The position numbers were made by a program, and so were the translations under genes. The notes under the pieces are model-generated. The model was not told the origin of the DNA and made no database searches. It saw only the letters and a program-made list of their open reading frames with translations. 64,000 nucleotides of DNA from an uncultured Bacteroidales bacterium (lineage in GTDB: Bacteria; Bacteroidota; Bacteroidia; Bacteroidales; UBA932), in NCBI GenBank assembly GCA_949289565.1, contig CASEOO010000043.1, forward strand, positions 175,333 to 239,332, in the 5' to 3' direction. Position 1 is the first letter of the stretch. Every line of letters begins with the position of its first letter. Below are positions 25,477 to 34,591 of the stretch, piece after piece.

Positions 25477-27447
25477 TCAGTTCTGTGCGCCGAGACCTGC
25501 CTGTACCGGCCAGCCTGGGTTCTGGTAGAGAGGAGATGCATTCACATCACCGTCTCCTGTAATCAGGAAATGCTGGACTGCAATAGGGTCGAGATAGTGC
25601 GCCATTCTCCAGCCGTAGCCGTTATACACCCTGTTGTTCTGCATAATGTGGTAAGGAGCGAGATAGTTTCCGAAGCTTCTCGGCGATACATTCTCACCCT
25701 CTTTCAGACCGCCTGGATTGGCCGCCAGGAAATCGGCATTTGACGCAAGCTTTTCCCAGAGATTGACACCATAGACATGGTAAGGAGTATCGATAAGCTG
25801 GTCCAGTGAGCGCCAGCGGCGGATATCAGCTCCCCTGTAGCCTTCGGCCATCAGTTCGCAGCGTCTTTCTCTGCGGATATTGTACAATGTCGCGTCTACA
25901 AGCTGGCCTGCAGACCACGCTCCCCAGTCATCCTTCTCTTTTTCCATCACAGTATGTTCGATAGTCGTCTGGAAATCAGCCACGTGTGCTCTGTTTCTGA
26001 TTTTGGACCAGTAAGTCTTGGCATCTCCGTCCAGACTTCCTGTCCTTTCATAGCATGCTTCCATATAGTTCAGGTACGCCTCCACTGCCCTGAAGACTAT
26101 CAGCCCGACCTCCGACTCATTTCTGAACGACTGCGCGCCGTCGAAATTAAGGCCTTTCCTGATGGCATAACCTGTAGTGTATTTCATGGATGCAGTGGAA
26201 TGCACCACATTCGGCCAAGGCTCTGTAACATATGACTCCGGGCCTCCTGCAGAATGCAGGTTAGTGTCTCCAGGCTTCTTGATGAAAATCTGAGCCCGCG
26301 AATCCCTGTTCTCCGTGACTTTCAGCAAGTCAGCATCATCAGGGTAGCCTGACGCGGCGTCATAAATAGGAAGGCCGTTGCTCATCACGAAGGCTTCGAC
26401 CATGCTTTTTGTAATGCCGCACCCGCTGTTGGCCGCAGCCGCGAATTCCACTACGGAATTTGTCAGTCCTGCAGACGCACCATAGTCTCTCCAAAGCATG
26501 ATTTCCGGGTACTGGCTCATGTCGATGGCGCCGAACATATTGAAATAAGGATTTGCAGCTTCGTCAGCACTTTTCTGGAATACACCGGTGTTTTCGGTCA
26601 GAGGATATTTGTCTGCTATGATTTTAGACTCGTCCATCGCTATCTTCAGGAAATAGTCTATCTCGCTGTCTATATCTCCTGACGGAAATTCATAGCCCTG
26701 GTTGTAGTCTTTTGACGCCCCTGGCCACTGAGGTCCGTTCGGAACGAAAGCCGTGCCCTTGAAATACTTCTCCCAAGTGCCTTCATACAGGGCCACCCGT
26801 GATTTCATAAGATGGGCGCAGTCATCATCCAGCCTGTTTGAGCCACCGACAGGAGGGGTCTCGGACATATATTCTATGGCCCTGTCCAGATCTGCAAGGA
26901 TGAATCTGGCCACCTCATTCCTCGGCATTCTCTTGCTCGCCACTGTCAGCTGAACGAGATCATCGGCTATCGGCTCTTCCACTATAGGGAAATCTCCCAA
27001 TGCCTTCAGCTTCTCAAAATAAGCCCAGGCTCTGAAAAAATAGGCTTCGCCAATATAATGGCGGATATTGGCTTCCACACCTGTGATTTCACCTGCTTCA
27101 TAAAGAGGAAGCACGAAATTCAGGAAATAGTTGCACCTGTATATACGTTCAAAGGCATAGGAGCCGCCTGTCTGCTCTACTCTCCAATATCCGGGAGCGA
27201 AGGCATCTCCAGGCTGTGCAGAGGCCATATCGTCGGTATTGGCGTCAGAACGCCAATATCCCCATGTGCTGCGTTCATGTTCCGGGAACATATTGTAAAG
27301 GTCTGTTGCATATGCTCCCAGATTCTCTTCCGTCGTCAGGTATTGCTCCGGAGACAGAGCCGATTCAGGCTCCAGATCCAGAAATGCATTGCAGGACGAC
27401 AGCATCATCCCTGCGGACAGGGCATAAAGCAATATTCTGTTTTTCAT
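25477..27447 (-). CDS. SusD/RagB family nutrient-binding lipoprotein
   Basis: Outer-membrane lipoprotein (656 aa) that caps the SusC transporter and binds the incoming substrate. The lipobox is MMLSSCN (Cys about 19), followed by the typical SusD opening FLDLEPESALSPEQYLTTEENL. Tetratricopeptide-like helices include IRHYIGEAYFFRAWAYFEKLKALGDFPIVEEP, and the C-terminal region has RRERRCELMAEGYRGADIRRWRSLDQL, FGNYLAPYH and YQNPGWPVQAG. Both ends look intact. It follows SusC with 12 bp between. In the rus-type ribose loci of Bacteroides the SusC/SusD pair has been linked to use of ribose and nucleosides; that role is inferred here from the neighbouring nucleoside hydrolase, permease and ribokinase. 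Confidence 0.95.
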   Translation of the reverse strand: MKNRILLYALSAGMMLSSCNAFLDLEPESALSPEQYLTTEENLGAYATDLYNMFPEHERSTWGYWRSDANTDDMASAQPGDAFAPGYWRVEQTGGSYAFERIYRCNYFLNFVLPLYEAGEITGVEANIRHYIGEAYFFRAWAYFEKLKALGDFPIVEEPIADDLVQLTVASKRMPRNEVARFILADLDRAIEYMSETPPVGGSNRLDDDCAHLMKSRVALYEGTWEKYFKGTAFVPNGPQWPGASKDYNQGYEFPSGDIDSEIDYFLKIAMDESKIIADKYPLTENTGVFQKSADEAANPYFNMFGAIDMSQYPEIMLWRDYGASAGLTNSVVEFAAAANSGCGITKSMVEAFVMSNGLPIYDAASGYPDDADLLKVTENRDSRAQIFIKKPGDTNLHSAGGPESYVTEPWPNVVHSTASMKYTTGYAIRKGLNFDGAQSFRNESEVGLIVFRAVEAYLNYMEACYERTGSLDGDAKTYWSKIRNRAHVADFQTTIEHTVMEKEKDDWGAWSAGQLVDATLYNIRRERRCELMAEGYRGADIRRWRSLDQLIDTPYHVYGVNLWEKLASNADFLAANPGGLKEGENVSPRSFGNYLAPYHIMQNNRVYNGYGWRMAHYLDPIAVQHFLITGDGDVNASPLYQNPGWPVQAGLGAQN

Positions 27448-27459
27448 AAATGATCCCGA

Positions 27460-30400
27460 TTAAAATGTAACACTTAAACCGACTGAATATGTCCTGGTCA
27501 GAGGATATACATTTCCCAGATAATTCGCACCGACAGTTTCCGGGTCGAAGAGTTTTGTCATCTTCGTGATAGTGGCCAGGTTTTCTCCGGACAGATATAC
27601 TCTGAGGTTCGATATCCCGATTTTGGAAGTGTACTTCTGAGGGACTGTATAGCCTATCTGGACATTTTTCAGCCTGCAGTATGCCGCATTCTGAAGATAC
27701 CGGCTCTGAGTCTTCGTATTCTTCATGGTATTGAAATACGGCTTCGGATAGTACGCATCGAGATTCTGTCCCATAGGATCGTCCTCGTCGGCACGGAAAT
27801 AATCCAGATGTTCTGACAGGCCGATGGCCTCCCATTTGCTCTGCCCGGTGATTCCCCAGAAATAGCGGCTTCCCTGGAAATAGTCGCGTTTCCCCACTCC
27901 CTGGAGGAATACACGGAGGTCAATGCCTTTCCACTGAGCCGTCAGGTCGATACCGAAGCTGTATCTCGGAGTGTTGTTTCCGATGACTACCAGGTCACCA
28001 TGGTCATCCACCGTGTTAGCGCCGCTGTCTACCTTGCCGTCGCCATTGACATCCTTGTACATGATATCTCCGGCGCCCCAGTCACTTCCGAGGGAGCTTT
28101 GGCCGCCGTTAGGAAGGGTAGCTATGTGATCCAGCATTTCCTGGTCTGCCTTCGCTATTCCCACTGTCTCATAGCCCCAGATTTCTCCGACCTTCTGACC
28201 GGAATAATACTTGTCAAGAGTGCCGGAAGGGTTTGAATATCTCAAGATAGTGGCCTGGGCATCGGAAAGAACGAGGCGGACGCCATAGTTCAGCTGGCCG
28301 AAAGCCACATCACGCCATGAAAGTTCAAGTTCCCAGCCTTGTGTCTGCAGATCGGTATTGTTCGTGGAAGGTACTGATGTACCAAGAATTACAGGAAGCT
28401 CATCTGCGGGGCCTACCATATCCAGAGTCTGCCTGACGAAATATTCGAATGATCCGGTCAGCCTTCCGTTGAAAGCACCGAAGTCAAATCCCGCATTCCA
28501 TGAACGGACTTTTTCCCATGTCAAAAGCATGGAAATGAGCTCTGGAGGCCATGCGCCGTTAGGACGCTGCCCGTTGATCAGCCACTCGCCTGAAGAATTG
28601 GCGAAGCCCATGGTCTGATAGGTAGGATACCATGAAGTGGTGTTCTGGTTTCCAAGCGAGCCGTATGAAACACGAACCTTGAGCATGTCCACCCATTGTC
28701 TTGCAGGCTCGAAGAACGGCTCGTTGGCAAGATTCCATCCAAGTGAAAATGAAGGGAAAAAGCCCCATCTGTTGTCAGCCCTGAAACGTGACGAGCCGTC
28801 ATACCTGAGGTTCACCTCCGCGAGATACCTTTCCTTGAAATTATAGTTGATTCGTCCGAAGAATCCCACAGTCCTCCATGAGCCAGTGCCTCCGGAGACT
28901 TCAGGCGGAACAGGCGTGCCGTCATACAGCCCGGAAGATGTGTCTATGGTCGGTATGTCAGGCACAATGACGCCTTCCTTCTTGGCAGTCACATCATTGT
29001 CATGGTACATTTCCGTCTGGAATCCCGCCATGACTTTCAGATAATGCGCATCTGCGAAAGTATGCTCGTAATCGGTGTATGCGTTCACTGTCAGGAACTC
29101 ATTCTTTCCCGCCACTTCAGACACATAGGAATGCGGATTCCATTCCGTTCCCGGTGTGGTTCCGTCGACACATATCTGATGCACAGGCAGAGAGACTGCC
29201 CTGTTGAAATAATCACGGTGGCGATAGTTCACATCACCTACTATCCTCCAGCCAGGAAGCGGATTCAGCTCCACATTGAACTGCTGGACGAAAGTGGTGT
29301 TGTTCGTCTTGGTCTGCCCGCCTTCGACATACTGCAGGGCAGTGTCATTGAAGAGGTTTCCGTTAGGATCGTATATAGGGCTCACCGGCCAGATATATCT
29401 GGCGAAGTTCTGGAACGAGCCGTCGGTCATGGCTGTAGGCTGGTGATACCATTCCCTCATGTATCTGGCGCTGTAGCCTATTTTCAGGAACTTGTAAGGA
29501 GTTGCCTGCACTTTCCCGAAAACATTCAGCCTCTGCAGGCCGTCGAGATCCCAGTTCAGCGTACCTTTTTCATCGATGTAGTTTGCTGAGACATAATAGT
29601 TCACGGCATCTGTCCCGCCGTTTATGCTGAGGTTGTGCTCCTGGGCTGTGGTCAGATTGCTGAAAAAGACATCATAGCAGTCTACATTGTCGTTTCCCTC
29701 TGTATAGGCAGTTCCCCATTGGCCGTTTTCGGCCGGAATAGTATTGTAGGATATTTTTCCGTCCATATAGTCCTTTATCCTCTGGAGACGTTCGGGGCTG
29801 ATGTCGTCGCCGAGACCGGAGTTGTTCGAAGCCGCATTGAAATAGAGAGCCCATGAGTAGGAGTCTGCGACATCGGGCATATTTATAGGGGACTTGAAAC
29901 GGAAGTTGTTGTTGTAGTTCACCTGGGCCTTGCCTTTCTTGCCGGCTTTCGTGGTGACCAGTATGACTCCGAACGGAGCTCGTGAACCATAGATGGACGA
30001 TGCGGCGGCATCTTTCAGGACAGATATGCTCTCTATGTCCTGAGCATTCAGAGTAGTCAGGTCGCCTTCCATCCCGTCTATGAGGACAAGTACAGAACCT
30101 GAAGAGCCTTCACCGATGGTAGTCAGGCCTCGGAGCTGGACTGAAGGACCGTTGTTGTAGAGCTGGCCGCTGTTCTGGGTGATGGTCAGGCCTGGAATCT
30201 GGCCTTGAAGAGCGAGGACCGGATTGTGGACAGGGACTGATTCGAGAGCTTCATTGTCGAGCGTGCTGACCGCTCCTGTAAGATTTACTTTTTTCTGAGT
30301 GGCGAATCCGACTACGACCACTTCATCGAGCAGTTCGTTGTCTTCTTCGAGGGTTACATTATAAATGCTTCCCCCCCCCCGTTACCTGAACTGTCACCGA

Positions 30401-30634
30401 ATGATAGCCGAGAGATGAAAATTCCAGCACGGCATCAGACGGGACACTCAGTTCATAGTGTCCGTCCAGGTCTGTGGTCGTTCCCAGCGGCACCGGACTG
30501 CCGGGCACAGTCACTGCCACACCTACGAGGGGCTCTCCATTCTGGTCAGTCACGATACCTGAAACGGTATCTTGAGCCAGAACTGCCGCCATCGTACTGA
30601 ACAACAGCACAATAAATGCAAGTGTTTTTTTCAT
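27460..30634 (-). CDS. SusC/RagA-type TonB-dependent transporter, interrupted by a G-tract frameshift
   Basis: A full SusC gene by homology, but split in this sequence. The 5' part (30634-30359) encodes the signal peptide MKKTLAFIVLLFSTMAAVLA and a CarboxypepD_reg domain (TVSGIVTDQNGEPLVGVAV, DLDGHYELSV). It runs into ten G (30371-30380) and stops three residues later. The 3' frame continues with IYNVTLEEDNELLDEVVVV, then GFATQKKVNLTGAVSTL, the plug (QLRGLTTIG, ESISVLKDAAASSIYGSRAPFGVILVTT) and the barrel, ending in TYSVGLSVTF. Removing one G gives one uninterrupted protein of about 1057 residues. No other damage is visible, so I read it as a switchable or miscalled gene and not as a decayed one. 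It has no STN domain, unlike the other two SusC genes. It lies in an operon with SusD and the BACON lipoproteins. Confidence 0.88.
30371..30380 (-). repeat. Homopolymeric tract, ten G on the coding strand (gene out of frame)
   Basis: Ten consecutive C on the + strand. The tract falls between the CarboxypepD_reg domain and the TonB-box/plug region of SusC. With ten G translation stops after G-G-G-K-H-L; with nine G it reads T-G-G-G-S-I-Y-N-V-T-L and stays open. Confidence 0.85.
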
Positions 30635-30697
30635 GATTTGTTGTGATTAATAGTTTGTTTGTGTTATCAACCGGTATTATAACTTCATAAAGGTCCT

Positions 30698-30705
30698 CAA
30701 AATTA
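30698..30705 (-). promoter_or_regulatory. Candidate -7 element for the SusC operon
   Basis: TAATTTTG on the minus strand fits TAnnTTTG, 63 bp upstream of the SusC start. There is no obvious -33 element, so confidence is low. Confidence 0.3.
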
Positions 30706-30757
30706 TTTTAATCATGCCTCTTTTTTCTTAAAAAATCATCTGATACTACGCGGTTTT

Positions 30758-30784
30758 AGCGAAACTTCAGCAAAATTTGCGCAA
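30758..30784. promoter_or_regulatory. Candidate LacI-family operator upstream of SusC
   Basis: AGCGAAACTT (30758-30767), eight variable bases, TTTGCGCAA (30776-30784). The same two blocks with the same spacing occur at 34547-34573, just before the LacI regulator gene. The second block contains the palindrome TTGCGCAA with a central CG, as usual for LacI-family operators. It lies 123 bp upstream of the SusC start, the only other such site I found in the window. Confidence 0.6.
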
Positions 30785-30882
30785 AAACTATAAACAACTC
30801 CACTGACATATAACAATATAGACTTGCACAAAATTTGTTCTAATATTTTTTAGAACTCAGTGTTATTTCTTGCAACATTTCC

Positions 30883-31086
30883 ATGCATTCCGCACAGCCT
30901 CAGCTGGGCTTTTTTGTTATACTTTTAAAGAAAATTGTATCTTTACACAGGAGAACAAAACATTGGCAGGACATGCAGCCAGATCTTGAAAATCAGATAA
31001 TGTTCGACCAAGGCATCAGCCTGAAAGGTAAAAGAATCGGGCCTGACAAGGGCGGGCATTGGGTATTATTGAACGAACGGAAATAG
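30883..31086 (+). pseudogene. Short coding remnant, unrecognised
   Basis: An open frame whose last 38 residues look protein-like (DMQPDLENQIMFDQGISLKG, then KRIGPDKGGHWVLLNERK), whereas the first half has little coding character. The stop at 31084-31086 is followed directly by another remnant in a different frame. A TATCTTTA box near 30948 might be an old promoter. I do not recognise a family. Confidence 0.35.
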
Positions 31087-31105
31087 AGCTATCGAAATTA
31101 TATGA

Positions 31106-31405
31106 AAAGAATCACATTGGCGGCCGTATCTGACAGTTGCCGACTTCTACCGCGCGGAATGTCTGTCTGCGGGGCTCGAATACCCTCTATATTTCGCTGA
31201 AAATCACCCCAACACACTTATGCGGCTTCTCCGAAACGGGAACAAGCTGACAGCTGTCATTGTAAACAATGACAATGCCGATGTCCGGATAAAGTTCAAC
31301 AAAGCGCTGGACAGCCCTGCAATGATTTTCGGACAAGCCAAGCCGGGACGGTCATCGATCACCGTCCCGGCCAATGATGTCGTGGTATTTTCCGTCGAGG
31401 ATTAA
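31106..31405 (+). pseudogene. C-terminal remnant of a secreted enzyme, probably a glycosidase
   Basis: An open frame of about 99 residues without a proper start codon: ESHWRPYLTVADFYRAECLS, then LRNGNKLTAVIVNNDNADVR and ITVPANDVVVFSVED. This is the kind of beta-sandwich that ends many glycoside hydrolases. An ATG in another frame at 31102 begins MKRITLAAVS, which looks like the first residues of a signal peptide, so a large internal deletion may have joined the two ends of a former gene. The stop overlaps the convergent nucleoside hydrolase gene by 4 bp. The assignment to a glycosidase is an inference from the fold-like pattern only. Confidence 0.45.
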
Positions 31406-32439
31406 TTTTCAGGTTTCTGGCTTTCTGGAGCAGAGGATATCATATTCACGAAATGATCCGCGATGCTCCTGTTCTGCTCTTCGTCCGTGATCAGATAGTA
31501 CCTGTTTCCTTCGGGATCAGGGGTGAAAGCAGTAAAGCCGTTTTCAGCCACGGTTATCTTTCCTGCCGGGGAGAGCGAGAACATGCCGCCACCCTCAACA
31601 GCGTAGAGCAATGCTGTCAGATCCCATGTCGGTCTGTCATACGGCATCTGCAGATAGACCTTGTATGCCTCCACTACCGGATGAAGTGCAGTCCAGCCGA
31701 AATCATTCTCTATGCTGGAGGCCGGATAAAGGATGTCGATACCGACCTCGAACGGAGATGTGACGATCGTCCCGGGCCACTCTTCGAACACCTTCTTCGC
31801 TGCAGGAATGTCTTTCACCACGTTGTACTCGCACATTTCAGGGTTGTTGAAACAGCCCGCCATGGTCACAAGCCGCCTTACTTTCGACGCCACGAGTTCT
31901 TTTCCTGTCATAGGAGAGAATTCATCGGCTACTGTCTCCATGAGTCTTGCGAGATTTGTCGAGAATCCTATGGAAACTATCGTTACCGAAGAATCAGGCT
32001 GGCCTGCAAGTATCTCACGATAGAGGAGATGGGCATCCGGAAGATCGGAATAAGAATTCAGAGAACGGCCGAAAGCAGGGTTTCCGGATGAGTCACTCAT
32101 GCCGCATACAGCCTTGGCGTAGTTCACGGCATCGTTTTCACAATCCGCTCCGTTCCTGATGACGCCTATAGGGATGTCGGAATGGCCGTACCATGTATTC
32201 ATGATGTCCGTAAACTCTGCAGGAGCCTCTCCATTCTTGTTTATCATCACGGCCAGGACATCTACCTTCCCTGCATCGATATATTTGTGAAGCATATCCA
32301 TCGCCAGGGCGTCATCCACATCATTTCCCATATCCGTTTCGAGGATAATCTTTATCCTGCAATCCTCCTGCCGTGAAGGACAGCAAGAAACAATGACGGC
32401 AACCGCCAGGAACATTAAAAGAAAGATTCTAGATTTCAT
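31402..32439 (-). CDS. Inosine-uridine nucleoside hydrolase-type lipoprotein
   Basis: Hydrolyses ribonucleosides to ribose and free base, probably in the periplasm or at the membrane. Length 345 aa, signal peptide ending in the lipobox AVIVSCC (Cys about 19). The calcium-binding N-terminal motif of the family is present as ETDMGNDVDDALAMD, with Glu replacing the first Asp of the usual DTDxGxDxDD. Further family blocks are NAVNYAKAVCG-like text around residue 105 and IVSIGFSTNLARLME, KVRRLVTMAGCF and WDLTALLYAVEG. It is the last gene of the rbsK-permease-hydrolase operon (16-bp gap to the permease). Together with the SusC/SusD pair this points to scavenging of nucleosides and ribose, as in the rus loci of Bacteroides. 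Confidence 0.88.
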   Translation of the reverse strand: MKSRIFLLMFLAVAVIVSCCPSRQEDCRIKIILETDMGNDVDDALAMDMLHKYIDAGKVDVLAVMINKNGEAPAEFTDIMNTWYGHSDIPIGVIRNGADCENDAVNYAKAVCGMSDSSGNPAFGRSLNSYSDLPDAHLLYREILAGQPDSSVTIVSIGFSTNLARLMETVADEFSPMTGKELVASKVRRLVTMAGCFNNPEMCEYNVVKDIPAAKKVFEEWPGTIVTSPFEVGIDILYPASSIENDFGWTALHPVVEAYKVYLQMPYDRPTWDLTALLYAVEGGGMFSLSPAGKITVAENGFTAFTPDPEGNRYYLITDEEQNRSIADHFVNMISSAPESQKPEN

Positions 32440-32454
32440 GTCTTCAGCGATTTA

Positions 32455-33471
32455 TCAGTTGCCCCCGGAAATTATTATAAACGCCAGGCCGGCGACAAAG
32501 AAGAGGAACATCACGGAAAGCAGAGCGGCTGTATTCTTGTCAGCTCCCCTGAATTCCTTCCAGATGAACACGCCCCAGACAGCCGCAATCATCGGCGCAC
32601 CCTGTCCTAAAGCATAGGAGATAGCGGCACCTGCCTGCCCTGAAGCGATATAGCTGAATGCTGTTCCGAGACACCATATAGCGCCTCCAAGCATGCCTGT
32701 CAGATGAGTTTTGAAACTGCCCTTGAAATACTCAGAGCCGCGCACACGCTCCCCTGTGAAAGGATACCTCATAACCAGGGAATTGAATACGAAGTTGCTC
32801 AGCACGACTCCGGCAGAAAATACGAAGATAGCCGTATAAGGAGTAAGCATTCCGGCGGCCGGATGCTCGAAATTTCCAAGATCCATCGCCTTCGCCACAA
32901 ACCTGTAGAAAAACGACATAAGAACACCTGCCGCCACGGCAAGCATCAGACCTTTCCTGTTCTGGATGGAATCTTTTGCAGTCTTTCCTTTCTGCATCCT
33001 GCCGGATGCAATGCCGTTGCAGATAATCGCCACGACGATGAGTGCTACGCCTATGAACAATATCACTGGATCTCCCTTGGGAGCTCCGAGATAGTTTATG
33101 ATGACACCCAGCACAAGAGAGAGACCTACACCCAAAGGGAATGCCACTGACATTCCGGCAATGGAAGTCGAAGCCGACAAAAGGATATTCGAAGCATTGA
33201 AAATGACTCCTCCCAGAATGACGCTCCAGACATTGCCGGCGTCAGCCTGGCAAAGATCCTCGAGAAACGGCCGTCCTTGCGAGCCGAAACTTCCCATAGT
33301 AAAACATATCACCAGCGAAAAGAGGAACATGCCGATGACATAATCCCAATAGAAAAGTTCATACCTCCAGCTTTTCGCGGCAAGTTTCTGCGTGTTTCCC
33401 CATGAACCCCAGCACATCATCGTGATAAAGCAGAATATCACGGCCAGGGCGTAACTGTTTACAATAAACAT
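32455..33471 (-). CDS. Sugar permease of the drug/metabolite superfamily (RbsU/RhaT-like)
   Basis: Inner-membrane transporter of 338 aa with about ten hydrophobic helices, beginning MFIVNSYALAVIFCFITMMCWGSWGN. The paired-repeat layout and the WGSWGN and GPxLG-like segments (FPLGVGLSLVLGVIINYLG, LGQGAPMIAAVWGVFIWKEF) suit the GRP/RhaT/ureide-permease group rather than ABC or MFS transporters. It lies between ribokinase and nucleoside hydrolase, so ribose uptake from the periplasm is the natural proposal, equivalent to the permease of the Bacteroides rus loci. The gap to rbsK is 52 bp. The substrate is inferred from context, not from sequence. Confidence 0.8.
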   Translation of the reverse strand: MFIVNSYALAVIFCFITMMCWGSWGNTQKLAAKSWRYELFYWDYVIGMFLFSLVICFTMGSFGSQGRPFLEDLCQADAGNVWSVILGGVIFNASNILLSASTSIAGMSVAFPLGVGLSLVLGVIINYLGAPKGDPVILFIGVALIVVAIICNGIASGRMQKGKTAKDSIQNRKGLMLAVAAGVLMSFFYRFVAKAMDLGNFEHPAAGMLTPYTAIFVFSAGVVLSNFVFNSLVMRYPFTGERVRGSEYFKGSFKTHLTGMLGGAIWCLGTAFSYIASGQAGAAISYALGQGAPMIAAVWGVFIWKEFRGADKNTAALLSVMFLFFVAGLAFIIISGGN

Positions 33472-33523
33472 GTCTTGACGATTTAATGTATTTAATATGA
33501 ATGTCCGGTTTGAACCGGCCTAT

Positions 33524-34447
33524 TTATCTGGAAGACATCAGCCTGTCCACTTCCGGCCTGGACGGAATAGACTCCTGCGCCCCGTGGCGGGTCACTGCTA
33601 TGGAAGATGCGGCTGTTGCGAATTCCGCGGCTTCACGAAGGCTCTTCCCTTCTGCCAATGCCACGCTCAATGCGCCGCAATAGGTATCGCCGGCGGCTGT
33701 GGTGTCAGCGGCCTTCACTTTCCTGGAAGGTATCATCTCAGCACCTTCTTCACTGTAAATCACAGAGCCTTTAGAGCCCAGAGTGATAATCACATTCTTC
33801 ACACCCTTCTCCATCATGACGCAGGCAGCCTCCTGGGCGGAAGAGCCGTCTGTTACATTGATGCCAGAGATCTGCCCTGCTTCCGTCTCGTTCGGAATCA
33901 ACAGAGAAACATATTTGAATATTTCCGATGGAAGGCAACATGCCGGCGCCGGATTCAAAATGACATACACACCGGCTTCCGAGGCTATTCTGGCCGCTTC
34001 CACGACCGTTTCCACAGGAATTTCGAGCTGAAGAACAAGTATGGCCGCGCTTCTGATCACGTCTTCCAGTCCGGCCACATCTCCGGGAGTGAATTTCATA
34101 TTCGCTCCCGGAGCTACTGAAATCGAGTTCTCGCCATCTGCATCTACGTTTATCAACGCCACTCCTGACGGCTGCTCTGAATACAATATATAAGAAGTGT
34201 CTATCTTTTCTTCCTGATAGCTTTTCACAGAACTTTCTCCGAAAAGATCTCTCCCGACCTTGCATACGAATACAACATCCCCTCCAAGCCTCTTCGCGGC
34301 TACCGCCTGATTTGCGCCTTTTCCGCCCCGGCCCATTGAAAATTTGCCGCCCATGACAGTCTCTCCAGGGGATGGAAGCTTGCCGGCTTTTACGGTCATG
34401 TCAGTATTGCTGCTGCCTATGACGAGGATTCTTCTTGATTCAGTCAT
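33524..34447 (-). CDS. rbsK: Ribokinase
   Basis: Phosphorylates D-ribose at O5 in the cytoplasm, giving ribose 5-phosphate for nucleotide synthesis and the pentose phosphate pathway. The 307-aa length is normal. PfkB-family motifs are clear: SSNTDMTVKAGKLPSPGETV, the GGKGANQAVAAKRLGG signature, and the ATP/anion-hole motif DTTAAGDTYCGALSVAL with the catalytic Asp near residue 255. NPAPACCLPSEIF is ribokinase-like. First gene of a leftward operon with permease and nucleoside hydrolase, divergent from the LacI regulator 144 bp away; the candidate operator sits in that gap. Specificity for ribose rather than another pentose rests on similarity and on the neighbours. Confidence 0.92.
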   Translation of the reverse strand: MTESRRILVIGSSNTDMTVKAGKLPSPGETVMGGKFSMGRGGKGANQAVAAKRLGGDVVFVCKVGRDLFGESSVKSYQEEKIDTSYILYSEQPSGVALINVDADGENSISVAPGANMKFTPGDVAGLEDVIRSAAILVLQLEIPVETVVEAARIASEAGVYVILNPAPACCLPSEIFKYVSLLIPNETEAGQISGINVTDGSSAQEAACVMMEKGVKNVIITLGSKGSVIYSEEGAEMIPSRKVKAADTTAAGDTYCGALSVALAEGKSLREAAEFATAASSIAVTRHGAQESIPSRPEVDRLMSSR

Positions 34448-34546
34448 TGTTCAATGTTATTGTGGTGTACCGGATGTGAAATTATTCAATTAATCTCAAT
34501 AAACACTCTTTATCTTGAGAAAAAAACTGGGAAAAGACACAATATC

Positions 34547-34573
34547 AGCGAAACTTTTACTATTTTTGCGCAA
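34547..34573. promoter_or_regulatory. Candidate operator in the rbsK/lacI divergent promoter
   Basis: AGCGAAACTT (34547-34556), eight variable bases, TTTGCGCAA (34565-34573), matching the element at 30758-30784. It overlaps TATTTTTG (34561-34568), a -7 match for the regulator gene, so bound protein would block that promoter. It ends 18 bp before the regulator's start codon. This suggests autoregulation and common control of both operons. Confidence 0.62.
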
Positions 34574-34591
34574 GAGGCAAAACTTCGCGCT

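Noticed and set aside
30359..30634. A separate 91-aa protein in front of SusC.
   Set aside because: It is the N-terminal part of SusC cut off by the ten-G tract, with signal peptide and CarboxypepD_reg domain continuing in the next frame.
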